Source: an uncultured Bacilli bacterium (lineage in GTDB: Bacteria; Bacillota_I; Bacilli_A; RF39; UBA660). From it: a stretch of DNA of 64,000 nt. The first letter of the stretch is position 1; each line of letters starts with the position of its first letter. Below the pieces are notes generated by a model, which was given only the letters and a program-made list of their open reading frames with translations, was not told the DNA's origin and searched no databases. Positions 53,217 to 61,477 of the stretch are shown here, piece by piece. The position numbers were made by a program, and so were the translations under genes. The DNA lies in the NCBI GenBank assembly GCA_934167875.1, contig CAKPMC010000004.1, positions 1-64,000 on the forward strand, given 5' to 3'.

Positions 53217-54734
53217 ATGAAAGAGAATATGTTTGAGCAACTCGATTTTGGGGCTTTTAAAGAGTATATTGATAATGATGATATTACCGATATATCATAT
53301 ACAAATAATGGTCAAATTTGGCTACGTTCTTTGGAAAAAGGTTCTTATCGAGTAGAAAATCCCAATATAACTAATGCAGCTGTTGAAAAGTTAGCATTCC
53401 AATGTTCCAATGTTATGGGAACTACTTTCAATAATGCTAATCCCTTTTTGGATGCAGAAAGTCCTGAACTTCGTATGAACTTCGTTCACGAATCAATAGC
53501 TACTAATGGTATTGCTTTAGTTATTCGTAAAACTCCAGCTAAGATTCGTTTAAAAGAAGAAAACTTATTAAAAGAAGATTACGTAACTAAAGATATTCAT
53601 GACTTTCTAATCCAATGTGTATTAGGACATTGTAATATAATTGTTTGTGGAGAAACTGGTAGTGGTAAAACTGAGTTTGTTAAATACTTAGCTAGCCATA
53701 CTAAAGAAAATGAAAAAATAATAACCATCGAGGATACACTAGAACTTCACTTAGATAAAATATATCCACATCGTGATATAGTAGCTATGAAGACAAATAA
53801 TATTGCTTCATATTCTGATGTATTAGTTACCTGTATGAGACAAAATCCTAAATGGATACTATTATCAGAAGTACGTAGTGCTGAAGCCGTTAGTGCAGTT
53901 CGTAACTCAATATCATCAGGACATAATATTTTATCAACAATCCACTCAGATAAAGCTAGTGCAATACCACATCGTATGTATTCACTTATGGAAACAGATA
54001 TAGATGTAGAACAATTCTTAAATACAATCTATCGTTATGTTCAACTTGGTGTACATATCAAAGCATATTATAGTCAGAAATATGGTAAGTTTCATCGTGA
54101 AATAGATGAAATAACAGAATTTTATATTGATGAAGAAACTAATAAACCAATTTATAATACTATTTATCAAAAAACAATGACTGGTAAAGTAGTTAAGAAA
54201 AATCCAAGTAAACATTTACTTGACTATTTATTAGGACAAAATATTGATGTTAGTAATACTGCTTTTGGTGATGATGTAGGTAAGGAAAAAGATGGCGAAA
54301 TTAACATGGATAAAATAGTAGAAGCTGAAAATAGTAACAGCGTTGAAACTAAACAGCCAGAAAATAAACCTATGCCAGTAGATACTAATGATAATCAAGC
54401 ACCAGTTGAAGAAGGTAACAAACCAGTTATAAATAGTAGTAATAATTATGAAGTAAAAACACCAGTAATTAGTCCTGAAGTAAAACCTACAACTACTGAA
54501 ATAAAACCACAACCTTCAACTATACCAGTAACTAATACATTAGCTACAAATGATGTAGTACCACCTGTTATTCCTAACGTAGTATCAACACCAGACATAA
54601 AACCATCAGGTCCAATTAGACCTACACCAGATCAGGTAGTACAAATACCAAATCAAAATAATAATTCAAATATTAGTCAATTTTCAATAAATGACATCTT
54701 AGCAAATTCAGGAGATCATAGTAATAATCAGTAA
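53217..54734 (+). CDS. cpaF: CpaF/TadA-type secretion ATPase with long disordered tail
   Basis: This 505-residue ATPase drives pilus assembly. The N-terminal domain is followed by Walker A GETGSGKTE (145-153), the Asp box TIEDTLELHLD, Walker B region PKWILLSEVRSAEAV and the His box STIHSDKA. After about residue 340 an extra tail of about 165 residues rich in Pro, Asn, Thr and Val (PVIPNVVSTPDIKPSGPIRP) has no counterpart in standard CpaF and may bind partners. The TadB and TadC genes follow directly. VirB11 is a relative, but the neighbours favour CpaF. Confidence 0.92.
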   Translation: MKENMFEQLDFGAFKEYIDNDDITDISYTNNGQIWLRSLEKGSYRVENPNITNAAVEKLAFQCSNVMGTTFNNANPFLDAESPELRMNFVHESIATNGIALVIRKTPAKIRLKEENLLKEDYVTKDIHDFLIQCVLGHCNIIVCGETGSGKTEFVKYLASHTKENEKIITIEDTLELHLDKIYPHRDIVAMKTNNIASYSDVLVTCMRQNPKWILLSEVRSAEAVSAVRNSISSGHNILSTIHSDKASAIPHRMYSLMETDIDVEQFLNTIYRYVQLGVHIKAYYSQKYGKFHREIDEITEFYIDEETNKPIYNTIYQKTMTGKVVKKNPSKHLLDYLLGQNIDVSNTAFGDDVGKEKDGEINMDKIVEAENSNSVETKQPENKPMPVDTNDNQAPVEEGNKPVINSSNNYEVKTPVISPEVKPTTTEIKPQPSTIPVTNTLATNDVVPPVIPNVVSTPDIKPSGPIRPTPDQVVQIPNQNNNSNISQFSINDILANSGDHSNNQ

Positions 54735-54745
54735 GGAGGGTAACT

Positions 54746-55639
54746 ATGGAACTACTTATTTTATTAGCCATTGCCTTATTTGTAATGTTATATAGACAAT
54801 ATCGTGGGCAAAACGTATATAAATTCATAACAGAACAAGCAGGAATGGTATATGATAAATTTGCTCCTTATTCTTTTAAGGTAGTAAGAGAGAAAACTAA
54901 AGAATTAGGTCAGGAATATACACCAAAACAGTATATTCTTCAGAGTGTAGTATTTACTATATTTGCAGCGGTTATTTCTTATTTATATTTTTATAATATT
55001 TTTATATCCCTTATATATGTAATAATAGCCAATGCATGTATTCCATACTTAGCTTACTTAAGATGTAAAAGAGTATATAGTGAATTTATATTTGAACAAA
55101 TCCAAGTATATACTACTAATACTATTATGGAATTTGCTACTACTCAAAGTTTTGTTAAATCACTAGAAGGAGTAGCAGCCAGTGGAGTATTAGAAGATCC
55201 AGTACTAACTGATGTTAATATGATGATTTCTATGGCATATGAAAATGGTTCTATTGATGAATCAGTAGAATATATGAGTTCTAAATATCCATATTATATA
55301 GTTAAAAATATGCATCAATTATTCTTACAGATTACTAAAGAAGGAGCTAAAGATTCAGGAGAATCACTTGAAAATATGCAACTTGATATCGATATGCTTG
55401 TTGAAAGTGTATATCGTGATCGTATTGATAGAGCTAACTTCCATAAATCATTCTTAAAATATGGTGTTATGTTGTACTTAATGGTAATGCTAGTTCAATA
55501 TCTGTTAGGAAAAGAAACCTATATAGCTATTTTAAGTAATCCACTTATGATATGTATTCTTCATGGTATTTTAATAATCAACAGTTATTTTCTTCTAAAA
55601 GGAGAAAAATATTATAACGAGAATGTAGGTGGAGAATAA
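54746..55639 (+). CDS. tadB: TadB-like inner-membrane platform protein
   Basis: This 297-residue protein has three or four membrane segments: one at the start, two near 68-105, and one or two at the end. Between them is a cytoplasmic T2SSF-like helical domain (YTTNTIMEFATTQSFVKSL, QITKEGAKDSGESLENM). TadB and TadC form the platform on which the ATPase polymerises the pilin. The sequence is divergent and the assignment rests on position, size and topology as well as the helix pattern. The stop codon overlaps the next start. Confidence 0.75.
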   Translation: MELLILLAIALFVMLYRQYRGQNVYKFITEQAGMVYDKFAPYSFKVVREKTKELGQEYTPKQYILQSVVFTIFAAVISYLYFYNIFISLIYVIIANACIPYLAYLRCKRVYSEFIFEQIQVYTTNTIMEFATTQSFVKSLEGVAASGVLEDPVLTDVNMMISMAYENGSIDESVEYMSSKYPYYIVKNMHQLFLQITKEGAKDSGESLENMQLDIDMLVESVYRDRIDRANFHKSFLKYGVMLYLMVMLVQYLLGKETYIAILSNPLMICILHGILIINSYFLLKGEKYYNENVGGE

Positions 55640-56424
55640 TGGAAGTAATTATTTGTGGAGCTCTTATCTTAGGAGTATTACTTTATAATAAAACAGTAGA
55701 TGGTAAAAAGTTTGTTCAAGATAATCAAGATATTTTCTACTTACTAAAAGAAAGTGATTATGACTTCTTAGTAGCTGCCAAATATGGTGAAAAAGTTGAT
55801 CCTAATGTTTTATTTAATAAAAGATTAAAAATGGCTTTTATTACTATGGTAATATTTCTATTTATATTTTTAACAGAATTATCAGTTCTTAATGTTGTTT
55901 TATCATTATTTGTTGGTTATATTGTTTTTAAATCTAATTATACATCTTTAAAAAAGTATTATAAGAAACATTTACATGATATAGATGTAATGTTGCCATA
56001 CTATTTAAAGGGTCTAGAAATTTTAATTCAACATTATACTGTACCAGTAGCATTAGCTAAATCAATAGATGATGCACCAGAAATATTTAAACCTGGACTA
56101 AGAAATCTAATTGCTAAAATTGATGCAGGTGATTATAGTATTGATCCATATATGGAATTTGCTAATGAGTATCCTGTTAGAGATTCAATGCGTATGATGA
56201 GATTACTATACCGTTTAGGTTTAGGTAAACAAGAAGATAAACAAGAAAGATTATTAATGTTTTCAAGAACAGTTTCTAACTTACAAGCTAAGGCAAGAGA
56301 AACCAAGTATAAAGAAAGATTAAATCATATGGAAAGTCAAACTATGATAATGCTAGTAGCAACAGGTGCTGGTGTTATGGTACTTATCCTAATATCTATG
56401 CTTTATATGTTCCAGAATATTTAG
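55639..56424 (+). CDS. tadC: TadC-like inner-membrane platform protein
   Basis: This 261-residue protein has two membrane segments near 75-110 and one at the C-terminus (MIMLVATGAGVMVLILISMLY), with a T2SSF-like helical domain between (IDVMLPYYLKGLEILIQHY, PVALAKSIDDAPEIFKPG). It pairs with the preceding TadB-like protein, which it overlaps by one base. The short N-terminus is normal for small Gram-positive TadC proteins. A strong terminator follows, closing the first transcript of the pilus locus. Confidence 0.78.
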   Translation: MEVIICGALILGVLLYNKTVDGKKFVQDNQDIFYLLKESDYDFLVAAKYGEKVDPNVLFNKRLKMAFITMVIFLFIFLTELSVLNVVLSLFVGYIVFKSNYTSLKKYYKKHLHDIDVMLPYYLKGLEILIQHYTVPVALAKSIDDAPEIFKPGLRNLIAKIDAGDYSIDPYMEFANEYPVRDSMRMMRLLYRLGLGKQEDKQERLLMFSRTVSNLQAKARETKYKERLNHMESQTMIMLVATGAGVMVLILISMLYMFQNI

Positions 56425-56430
56425 TATAAT

Positions 56431-56458
56431 AAAAGTCAGAGTAATAGCTCTGACTTTT
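56431..56458 (+). terminator. Intrinsic terminator after tadC
   Basis: AAAAGTCAGAG (56431-56441) and CTCTGACTTTT (56448-56458) form a perfect 11-bp stem with a 6-base loop. Confidence 0.9.
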
Positions 56459-56489
56459 GGATATAATTATGCATTAAAAGGAGTAGTAC

Positions 56490-57803
56490 ATGAACAAAAA
56501 AAATATATTGATATATTTAACTTTTGTAATACTATTAATCATTGTCTCATGTTTATCTCAAACGGAATTAGATGGAGTTTGGGGTTATGGTTTTAGTTAC
56601 AACATAGCTAGTGGACTTATTCCATATAGAGACTTTAATATGGTAGTAGGTCCATTATATAGTATTATTTTTTCAATATTTATAAAAATATTTGGGAATT
56701 ATTTTTTAGTATTTTCTATACAAAGTGCACTTATATATGGATTAATTATGTTACCAATATATAAAAAGATAGGTTGGAAATCCATTTATATAATATTACT
56801 ACTGGGATGTTGTTTAACAACTTTTGGTTATAATACTTTTTGTGCCATGTTAGTATTACTAATAATGTGTATAGAAGATAGTGATTATAAGTATAAAACA
56901 ATGCTAACAGGAATATTAATTGGTACAATAATAATGACAAAACACAATATTGGTATTTGCTTATTATTAGTATTTTTATTAATTAATTATAAAAAGAAAC
57001 TACAAGTTTTAAGTGTTTTAATTCCAATAATTCCAACAATTATTTATTTAATTGTCAACAATACCTTTTATTCATATATTGATTTTTGTTATCTTGGACT
57101 TGGTAAATTTTTAGATAATTTATATATAGATATTTTCACAATTCCTATAATAATTTATGTCATATATTTTATAATAAAAAATTATAGAATAAATAAAGAT
57201 AAAATAATTCTTTATTTATTAGCATTTCAAGTAATGGTATTTCCAATATTTGATCAGGGGCATATTTTACCAGCATTGATTCCATTTACATACTATATAT
57301 TTGCTAAAAACGAATATCCAAAAGTAAAATTTTATTTAAGCTATTTTATTATAATAGGAATATCAGTTAATACTATTTCCAACTTAGTATTAACAAAAGT
57401 ATATATGAATAATGATTATTTATTTTTACAAAGAGTAAAAACTGAAACCATAACATATCTTGATAATTACTCAAAATACCTAGAGAAAAACAAAGATAAA
57501 AAAATATATTTATTACTAGATAATGCATATTTAATAAAAATATATCGCAATGAAAATCCAACTTTTTATGATTTAATAAATATGGGAAATTTAGGTAGTA
57601 ATGAGCAAAAGTATATAGACAATATGTCAAAGGAATGTGCTAATAAGAAGTGTATGTTTATTTTAGATAAAAGATACTTTGTAAAAAAATTATATGGTGA
57701 ACAAAGATCAGAAACATTTAAAAAATATACCATAAATAATGCTAATTATTTAGAAACATTACCATCTGGAGATAGAGTATATGTTAATTATGTAAATGAA
57801 TAA
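56490..57803 (+). CDS. GT-C-type membrane glycosyltransferase inside the pilus locus
   Basis: This 437-residue protein has about ten membrane segments. The first outside loop reads LDGVWGYGFSYNIASGLIPY followed by RDFNMVVGPLY, which matches the acidic-residue and PYRDF pattern of GT39/PMT-like enzymes. A soluble domain of about 110 residues at the end lies outside the membrane. It is placed between tadC and the pilin gene, with terminators and promoters on both sides. It may glycosylate the pilin or another exported subunit. That is inference from position. Confidence 0.65.
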   Translation: MNKKNILIYLTFVILLIIVSCLSQTELDGVWGYGFSYNIASGLIPYRDFNMVVGPLYSIIFSIFIKIFGNYFLVFSIQSALIYGLIMLPIYKKIGWKSIYIILLLGCCLTTFGYNTFCAMLVLLIMCIEDSDYKYKTMLTGILIGTIIMTKHNIGICLLLVFLLINYKKKLQVLSVLIPIIPTIIYLIVNNTFYSYIDFCYLGLGKFLDNLYIDIFTIPIIIYVIYFIIKNYRINKDKIILYLLAFQVMVFPIFDQGHILPALIPFTYYIFAKNEYPKVKFYLSYFIIIGISVNTISNLVLTKVYMNNDYLFLQRVKTETITYLDNYSKYLEKNKDKKIYLLLDNAYLIKIYRNENPTFYDLINMGNLGSNEQKYIDNMSKECANKKCMFILDKRYFVKKLYGEQRSETFKKYTINNANYLETLPSGDRVYVNYVNE

Positions 57804-57843
57804 TATAAAAAAAATTAAAAAATATAGTAAAGTTTAAAAAATA

Positions 57844-57852
57844 TGATATAAT
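57844..57852 (+). promoter_or_regulatory. Extended -10 promoter for the Flp-like pilin
   Basis: TG-A-TATAAT at 57844-57852, 34 bases before the ATG at 57886, follows an A-rich stretch that could act as an UP element. The AAGGAGGAG site is strong. Confidence 0.55.
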
Positions 57853-57885
57853 AAAAATGTATATATAATAAAGGAGGAGTTATTA

Positions 57886-58071
57886 ATGAAAGAAGCAACT
57901 GGAGAATTAAATATGACAGTAGTTACTATTATAGCTATAGGTGCAGTAATTGCATTCTTCTGGTTCATGTGGCCACAAATAAGAAATACTATTCAAGGAA
58001 CTTGGAATGGTATAGATTCAGGAAAAGATTGCATTAAAAATCCAGATAGTTGTAATACAAAAGCTGAATAA
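57886..58071 (+). CDS. Flp/Tad-type pilin-like peptide
   Basis: This 61-residue protein has a short leader (MKEATG), then ELNMTVVTIIAIGAVIAFFW, a hydrophobic helix of the type used to build Flp pili, and a small hydrophilic tail with two Cys. G6/E7 could be the prepilin-peptidase site, but the classical Flp Glu-Tyr pair is absent. Size, strong translation signals and the neighbours (TadE-like, TadZ-like, ATPase) favour a pilin. No prepilin peptidase is in this window. Confidence 0.6.
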   Translation: MKEATGELNMTVVTIIAIGAVIAFFWFMWPQIRNTIQGTWNGIDSGKDCIKNPDSCNTKAE

Positions 58072-58106
58072 TATAAAGATTTAATTGTTAGAAAAGCGGT
58101 GATAGT

Positions 58107-58628
58107 GTGAAAGATGCTATAAGTGGTGCATTGACACTACAAATAATTTTAATATTTATGATTATTATTAATTGTTACTTAGCTTTTAGTGTTAATTACA
58201 CTAAAGCTTTTCGTATTAAGAATGAAATACGTAACATTATTGAAAAGAACGAAGGATTAACCTGTTCAGCAGTAAATCAAATAAATGATTTAATGTTGAA
58301 GGTTAATTATGGCGTTCAAAGCGGTGAAAGAAAATGCCCTGAAGATTATGAAACAGCAGCACTAAATAATGGATTATTCTGTTATAAATACCAAAAAGTA
58401 GATGTAACAGGTACATCAAATCAAGGTTCAACATATAAAGGAGCTTATTATACGGTACTAACATTTGTTGATGTAGATATACCAATATTTAATAAAATAT
58501 TTCCTGAAATAGCTCTTTTAAATGAAACTTTCACAAGTAAAGGTGAAACATCATTGATTTACTCTTCAGGAGAAATTGGTAGTGGATTACCAGATGATTG
58601 TTCAAAAAGTTCCACTGCTAGCGAATAG
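58107..58628 (+). CDS. TadE-like minor pilin
   Basis: This 173-residue protein begins with GTG. It has a membrane helix near the N-terminus (LTLQIILIFMIIINCYLAFSV) and an exported domain with three or four Cys (GLTCSAVNQ, GERKCPEDYE, GLFCYKYQ) and a beta-rich end. This is the TadE/TadF architecture. The protein ends in a Ser-rich hydrophilic tail. It is one of three pilin-like proteins in the locus (51878, 57886, 58107). A role as a minor pseudopilin is inferred from position and topology. Confidence 0.6.
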   Translation: MKDAISGALTLQIILIFMIIINCYLAFSVNYTKAFRIKNEIRNIIEKNEGLTCSAVNQINDLMLKVNYGVQSGERKCPEDYETAALNNGLFCYKYQKVDVTGTSNQGSTYKGAYYTVLTFVDVDIPIFNKIFPEIALLNETFTSKGETSLIYSSGEIGSGLPDDCSKSSTASE

Positions 58629-58642
58629 AAAAAGGTGAAATT

Positions 58643-59617
58643 ATGAATGTAATTATATCTAATGAAAGACAAGCAGAATTAGCAAACCTAGATATTGAAA
58701 TTATAAAATCTATTCATGGCGTATTTGAAGTAGATGAGTTAATTCAAATGTTTTCTAATTTCTTCTTTGGAAGAATGATACTTGATTTAACTGCATTAAA
58801 AGACTATAAAGATGTACGTAATTTACAGAAATTATCAATGTCATTAGATGTTGAAAAAATTATAGTTTTACTTCCAGATACACCAGAGTGTTTAGCACCT
58901 AGATTCCTATCTAGATTAATTTCAATGGGAATCTATAACTTCACCACTAATATAGATGGCGTTAATTATCTATTAACTAATCCAAATACATATCGTGATG
59001 TTGCTCATCTACATCAAATTGATGAACAACCAGAACCACAAGTTATAAACAATGTTGGAGTAGCTATGGGTGGTAACAGTAGTACAATTTTATCTACTGG
59101 TGGAAATTATATTTTAGGAATTAAAAATGTAACCGAACATTCAGGTGCTACTATGTTAACATATATGCTTAAAAATGTTATTAAGGATATGGGAAGAAGT
59201 TCATTAGCAATAGAAGTTGATAAACGAGATTTTGTTTACTTCAATGATAAAGATATGATATCTATAGATAATGCTAATCTAGCTAATGAAGTTTTAAAGC
59301 ATAGAGATACCAATGTAATTATAATTGATTTAAATAAAGAAGGCAGTGAAGATGTATGTAATGAAGTACTATACTTAATTGAACCTTCTACTATTAAATT
59401 AAATAAATTAATGAGAAGAGATCGTAAAGCTTTTGAAAAATTAGCAGGCAAAAAAGTAATCCTTTCTCAAAGTATCTTATCAGATAGTGATATCAAAGAA
59501 TTTGAATATGAAGCAAATATAAAAGTTTTCTTTGTTATGCCACCATTAGATGAGAGAAGCAAAAATACCGAAGTTTTACAAGATTTACTAGCTAGACTTG
59601 GAATAAGCAACTACTAG
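58643..59617 (+). CDS. TadZ/CpaE-like protein with a degenerate P-loop
   Basis: This 324-residue soluble protein has an N-terminal receiver-like domain (about 1-130) and a C-terminal MinD/ParA-like fold, the organisation of TadZ/CpaE, which places the pilus machine in the cell. The usual deviant Walker A lysines are missing: the region GIKNVTEHSGATMLTYML (159-176) keeps Gly-Ala-Thr but not Lys. The later TNVIIIDLNKEG corresponds to Walker B. It may bind nucleotide weakly or serve as a structural hub. It is the last Tad-type gene before the T4SS-like genes. Confidence 0.7.
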   Translation: MNVIISNERQAELANLDIEIIKSIHGVFEVDELIQMFSNFFFGRMILDLTALKDYKDVRNLQKLSMSLDVEKIIVLLPDTPECLAPRFLSRLISMGIYNFTTNIDGVNYLLTNPNTYRDVAHLHQIDEQPEPQVINNVGVAMGGNSSTILSTGGNYILGIKNVTEHSGATMLTYMLKNVIKDMGRSSLAIEVDKRDFVYFNDKDMISIDNANLANEVLKHRDTNVIIIDLNKEGSEDVCNEVLYLIEPSTIKLNKLMRRDRKAFEKLAGKKVILSQSILSDSDIKEFEYEANIKVFFVMPPLDERSKNTEVLQDLLARLGISNY

Positions 59618-59652
59618 TAATTGTCAAAAAATGTAAATAATTTTATAATATA

Positions 59653-59681
59653 TTGACTAATAAAGCCAATTATTATATTAT
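59653..59681 (+). promoter_or_regulatory. Strong sigma-A promoter TTGACT-17-TATTAT for the VirB2-like pilin
   Basis: TTGACT at 59653-59658 and TATTAT at 59676-59681 are 17 bases apart and are followed by AAGGAGGG and the ATG at 59710. This is the best -35 in the pilus locus. Confidence 0.75.
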
Positions 59682-59709
59682 TTAATTAGTATTAAGGAGG
59701 GAATTTGTT

Positions 59710-60039
59710 ATGAATTTAGTACAAATAATGTCTTGTCCTAGTGACTTAGTTCCTATTTTTAAATTTTTAAAGAATGGAATTTATCCTATTATCCAAATAG
59801 GTATCCCAATCATTTTAATTATTATGGGAAGTATTGATTTAGGAAAAGCTGTAATGTCTAGTGATGATAAAGAAATCAAAGGAGCAACAAGCAAGTTAAT
59901 CAAACGTGCAATTGCTGCTGTAGCTGTATTCTTTGTTACAACAATCGTTTCATTATTAATGAATTTGTTTGCTTCATCTGGTTCTGATATTGATACAGGT
60001 TCAACAAACTGGGCAGATTGCTGGACAAAATTAGATTAA
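59710..60039 (+). CDS. VirB2/TrbC-like pilin
   Basis: This 109-residue protein has two hydrophobic helices (IIQIGIPIILIIMGSIDLGKA and AIAAVAVFFVTTIVSLLMNL) joined by a basic loop (SSDDKEIKGATSKLIKR), as in VirB2/TrbC pilins. No long signal peptide is evident. The gene stands alone between a strong promoter and a perfect terminator and has an AAGGAGGG site, as expected for an abundant structural subunit. The next gene contains a clearly related domain at its C-terminus. Confidence 0.72.
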   Translation: MNLVQIMSCPSDLVPIFKFLKNGIYPIIQIGIPIILIIMGSIDLGKAVMSSDDKEIKGATSKLIKRAIAAVAVFFVTTIVSLLMNLFASSGSDIDTGSTNWADCWTKLD

Positions 60040-60051
60040 TAAATTGAATTA

Positions 60052-60087
60052 AAATAATAGTAAAATCATTTTACTATTATTTTTTTT
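60052..60087 (+). terminator. Intrinsic terminator after the VirB2-like gene
   Basis: AAATAATAGTAAAA (60052-60065) and TTTTACTATTATTT (60069-60082) form a perfect 14-bp stem with a 3-base loop and T to 60087. Confidence 0.92.
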
Positions 60088-60088
60088 A

Positions 60089-60097
60089 TGATATAAT
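60089..60097 (+). promoter_or_regulatory. Extended -10 promoter for the VirB2-fusion gene
   Basis: TG-A-TATAAT at 60089-60097 begins two bases after the terminator's T run and lies about 38 bases before the ATG at 60135. Confidence 0.55.
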
Positions 60098-60134
60098 TAC
60101 CTTGGTATATTATAATTTCAAGGAGTGTAACTTT

Positions 60135-61472
60135 ATGAAAAAACTTAACAAAATCATATTTTATTCAATATTTTTAACTTTTTTAATAATCACAAATGGT
60201 GATAACGTATATGCAGATGTAGCTTGGCCAGGAGTAGATAGCAGCCAAATACCAAGTAATTATAAAGGCATGGAGTATTGTGTTTATACAACCCAGAATG
60301 TTTATTTAGATACTTCTGGATTTGAAAAACTTAGTAAATGGTATTCAAATAAAAGTTACATTTTAATTCATGATAGTAAAAATAATGAAATTAAATTTTT
60401 AGACAGAAAAGGTACAGTAGTAACTACAGCAAGTGAATATGCCTGGGCAACTGGTGGAATTAATCAAAATATATATTTTTCACAAAATTTATATAACTAT
60501 TTAGTACCAAATGGGGAATTACAGTGTAAGAAACTATATTTTTATGAACGAAAAAAAGGTTCAAATTTATTTTCAAATTCAGGTTCACTCGAAATATTAA
60601 CAGATGTCAGTGAATATTTTGGAGCAAATTATAATAGTGAGGATTATGGAGTTCAAATTCTACAGCAAACTGGTGTTGAGGGAACAAGATACGGTGAAAA
60701 TTGGTGTAAAGTTAATTATGAAAAATTAAAAGCTATTACTGAACCATATTATAGTCAAATTGATTCAATTAATAATGCATACTATCAAATGTCAGAACAA
60801 AAAGAATATCAAATTGGTGATGCCAAAAAAGGAAAAGAGTATTTAGCATCTGCTAAAGCTCTAAATGAAAATGCACGAAATGCTATTGCTGATTTGCACT
60901 TAAATGATCAAAATAGTGATGTTAATGTTTCTAATTGTGATGCCACTTTTAATAATGAATATCAAAAAATAATTCAAAACTTAGAGTCTGCTTTGAAACA
61001 ATTTAGTACATACCAAAGAACTATAAATAGTAAACTAACCTCAGCTAAAAATAGCGGTAAGATTACGGAAGAGGAATATAAAAAAGAAAAAGAAGAAATG
61101 GATGGTCTAAAAACAGAAACAGATACAGCATTAGAAGAGTGGGAAGAATATCGAAAAAATATTAATTTTGGTAAAAAGATAGAAGATGCTGGTTGCGAAG
61201 GGTTGCTTGGAAAAGATCTATTAGATGACATTTCTCAAGTATTAACGTGGGTAAGAATTGCAGTACCTATTTTAGTTATCTTACTTGGAAGTACTGATTT
61301 CGCAAGAGCAGTATTATCAGATGATCAGCAAGAGTTAAAAAAGGCAACTAGCAGATTTGCTAAACGTTGTATTATTGCTGTAGCTATTTTCTTCATACCA
61401 TCTATAATAATGTATTTATTAAGTTTCATAGATAAAATATATGATGTCTCTTGTGACATAAGGTTATGGTGA
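60135..61472 (+). CDS. Exported protein with C-terminal VirB2-like domain
   Basis: This 445-residue protein has a signal peptide (IIFYSIFLTFLIITNGDNVYA), a large outside region with a helical, coiled-coil-prone part (about 215-345) and two membrane helices at the end. The last 75 residues (WVRIAVPILVILLGSTDFARA, SDDQQELKKATSRFAKRC) are clearly related to the small VirB2-like protein upstream. It may be a tip, cap or anchor subunit that joins the pilin layer. The ATG at 60135 follows AAGGAGTG. A TTG at 60102 would include that site and is rejected. The TGA stop overlaps the next gene's start region. Confidence 0.75.
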   Translation: MKKLNKIIFYSIFLTFLIITNGDNVYADVAWPGVDSSQIPSNYKGMEYCVYTTQNVYLDTSGFEKLSKWYSNKSYILIHDSKNNEIKFLDRKGTVVTTASEYAWATGGINQNIYFSQNLYNYLVPNGELQCKKLYFYERKKGSNLFSNSGSLEILTDVSEYFGANYNSEDYGVQILQQTGVEGTRYGENWCKVNYEKLKAITEPYYSQIDSINNAYYQMSEQKEYQIGDAKKGKEYLASAKALNENARNAIADLHLNDQNSDVNVSNCDATFNNEYQKIIQNLESALKQFSTYQRTINSKLTSAKNSGKITEEEYKKEKEEMDGLKTETDTALEEWEEYRKNINFGKKIEDAGCEGLLGKDLLDDISQVLTWVRIAVPILVILLGSTDFARAVLSDDQQELKKATSRFAKRCIIAVAIFFIPSIIMYLLSFIDKIYDVSCDIRLW

Positions 61473-61477
61473 TGTTA

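Noticed and set aside
53217..54734. Classifying the ATPase as VirB11
   Set aside because: The family is related, but the adjacent SAF, TadB and TadC genes match a Tad motor.
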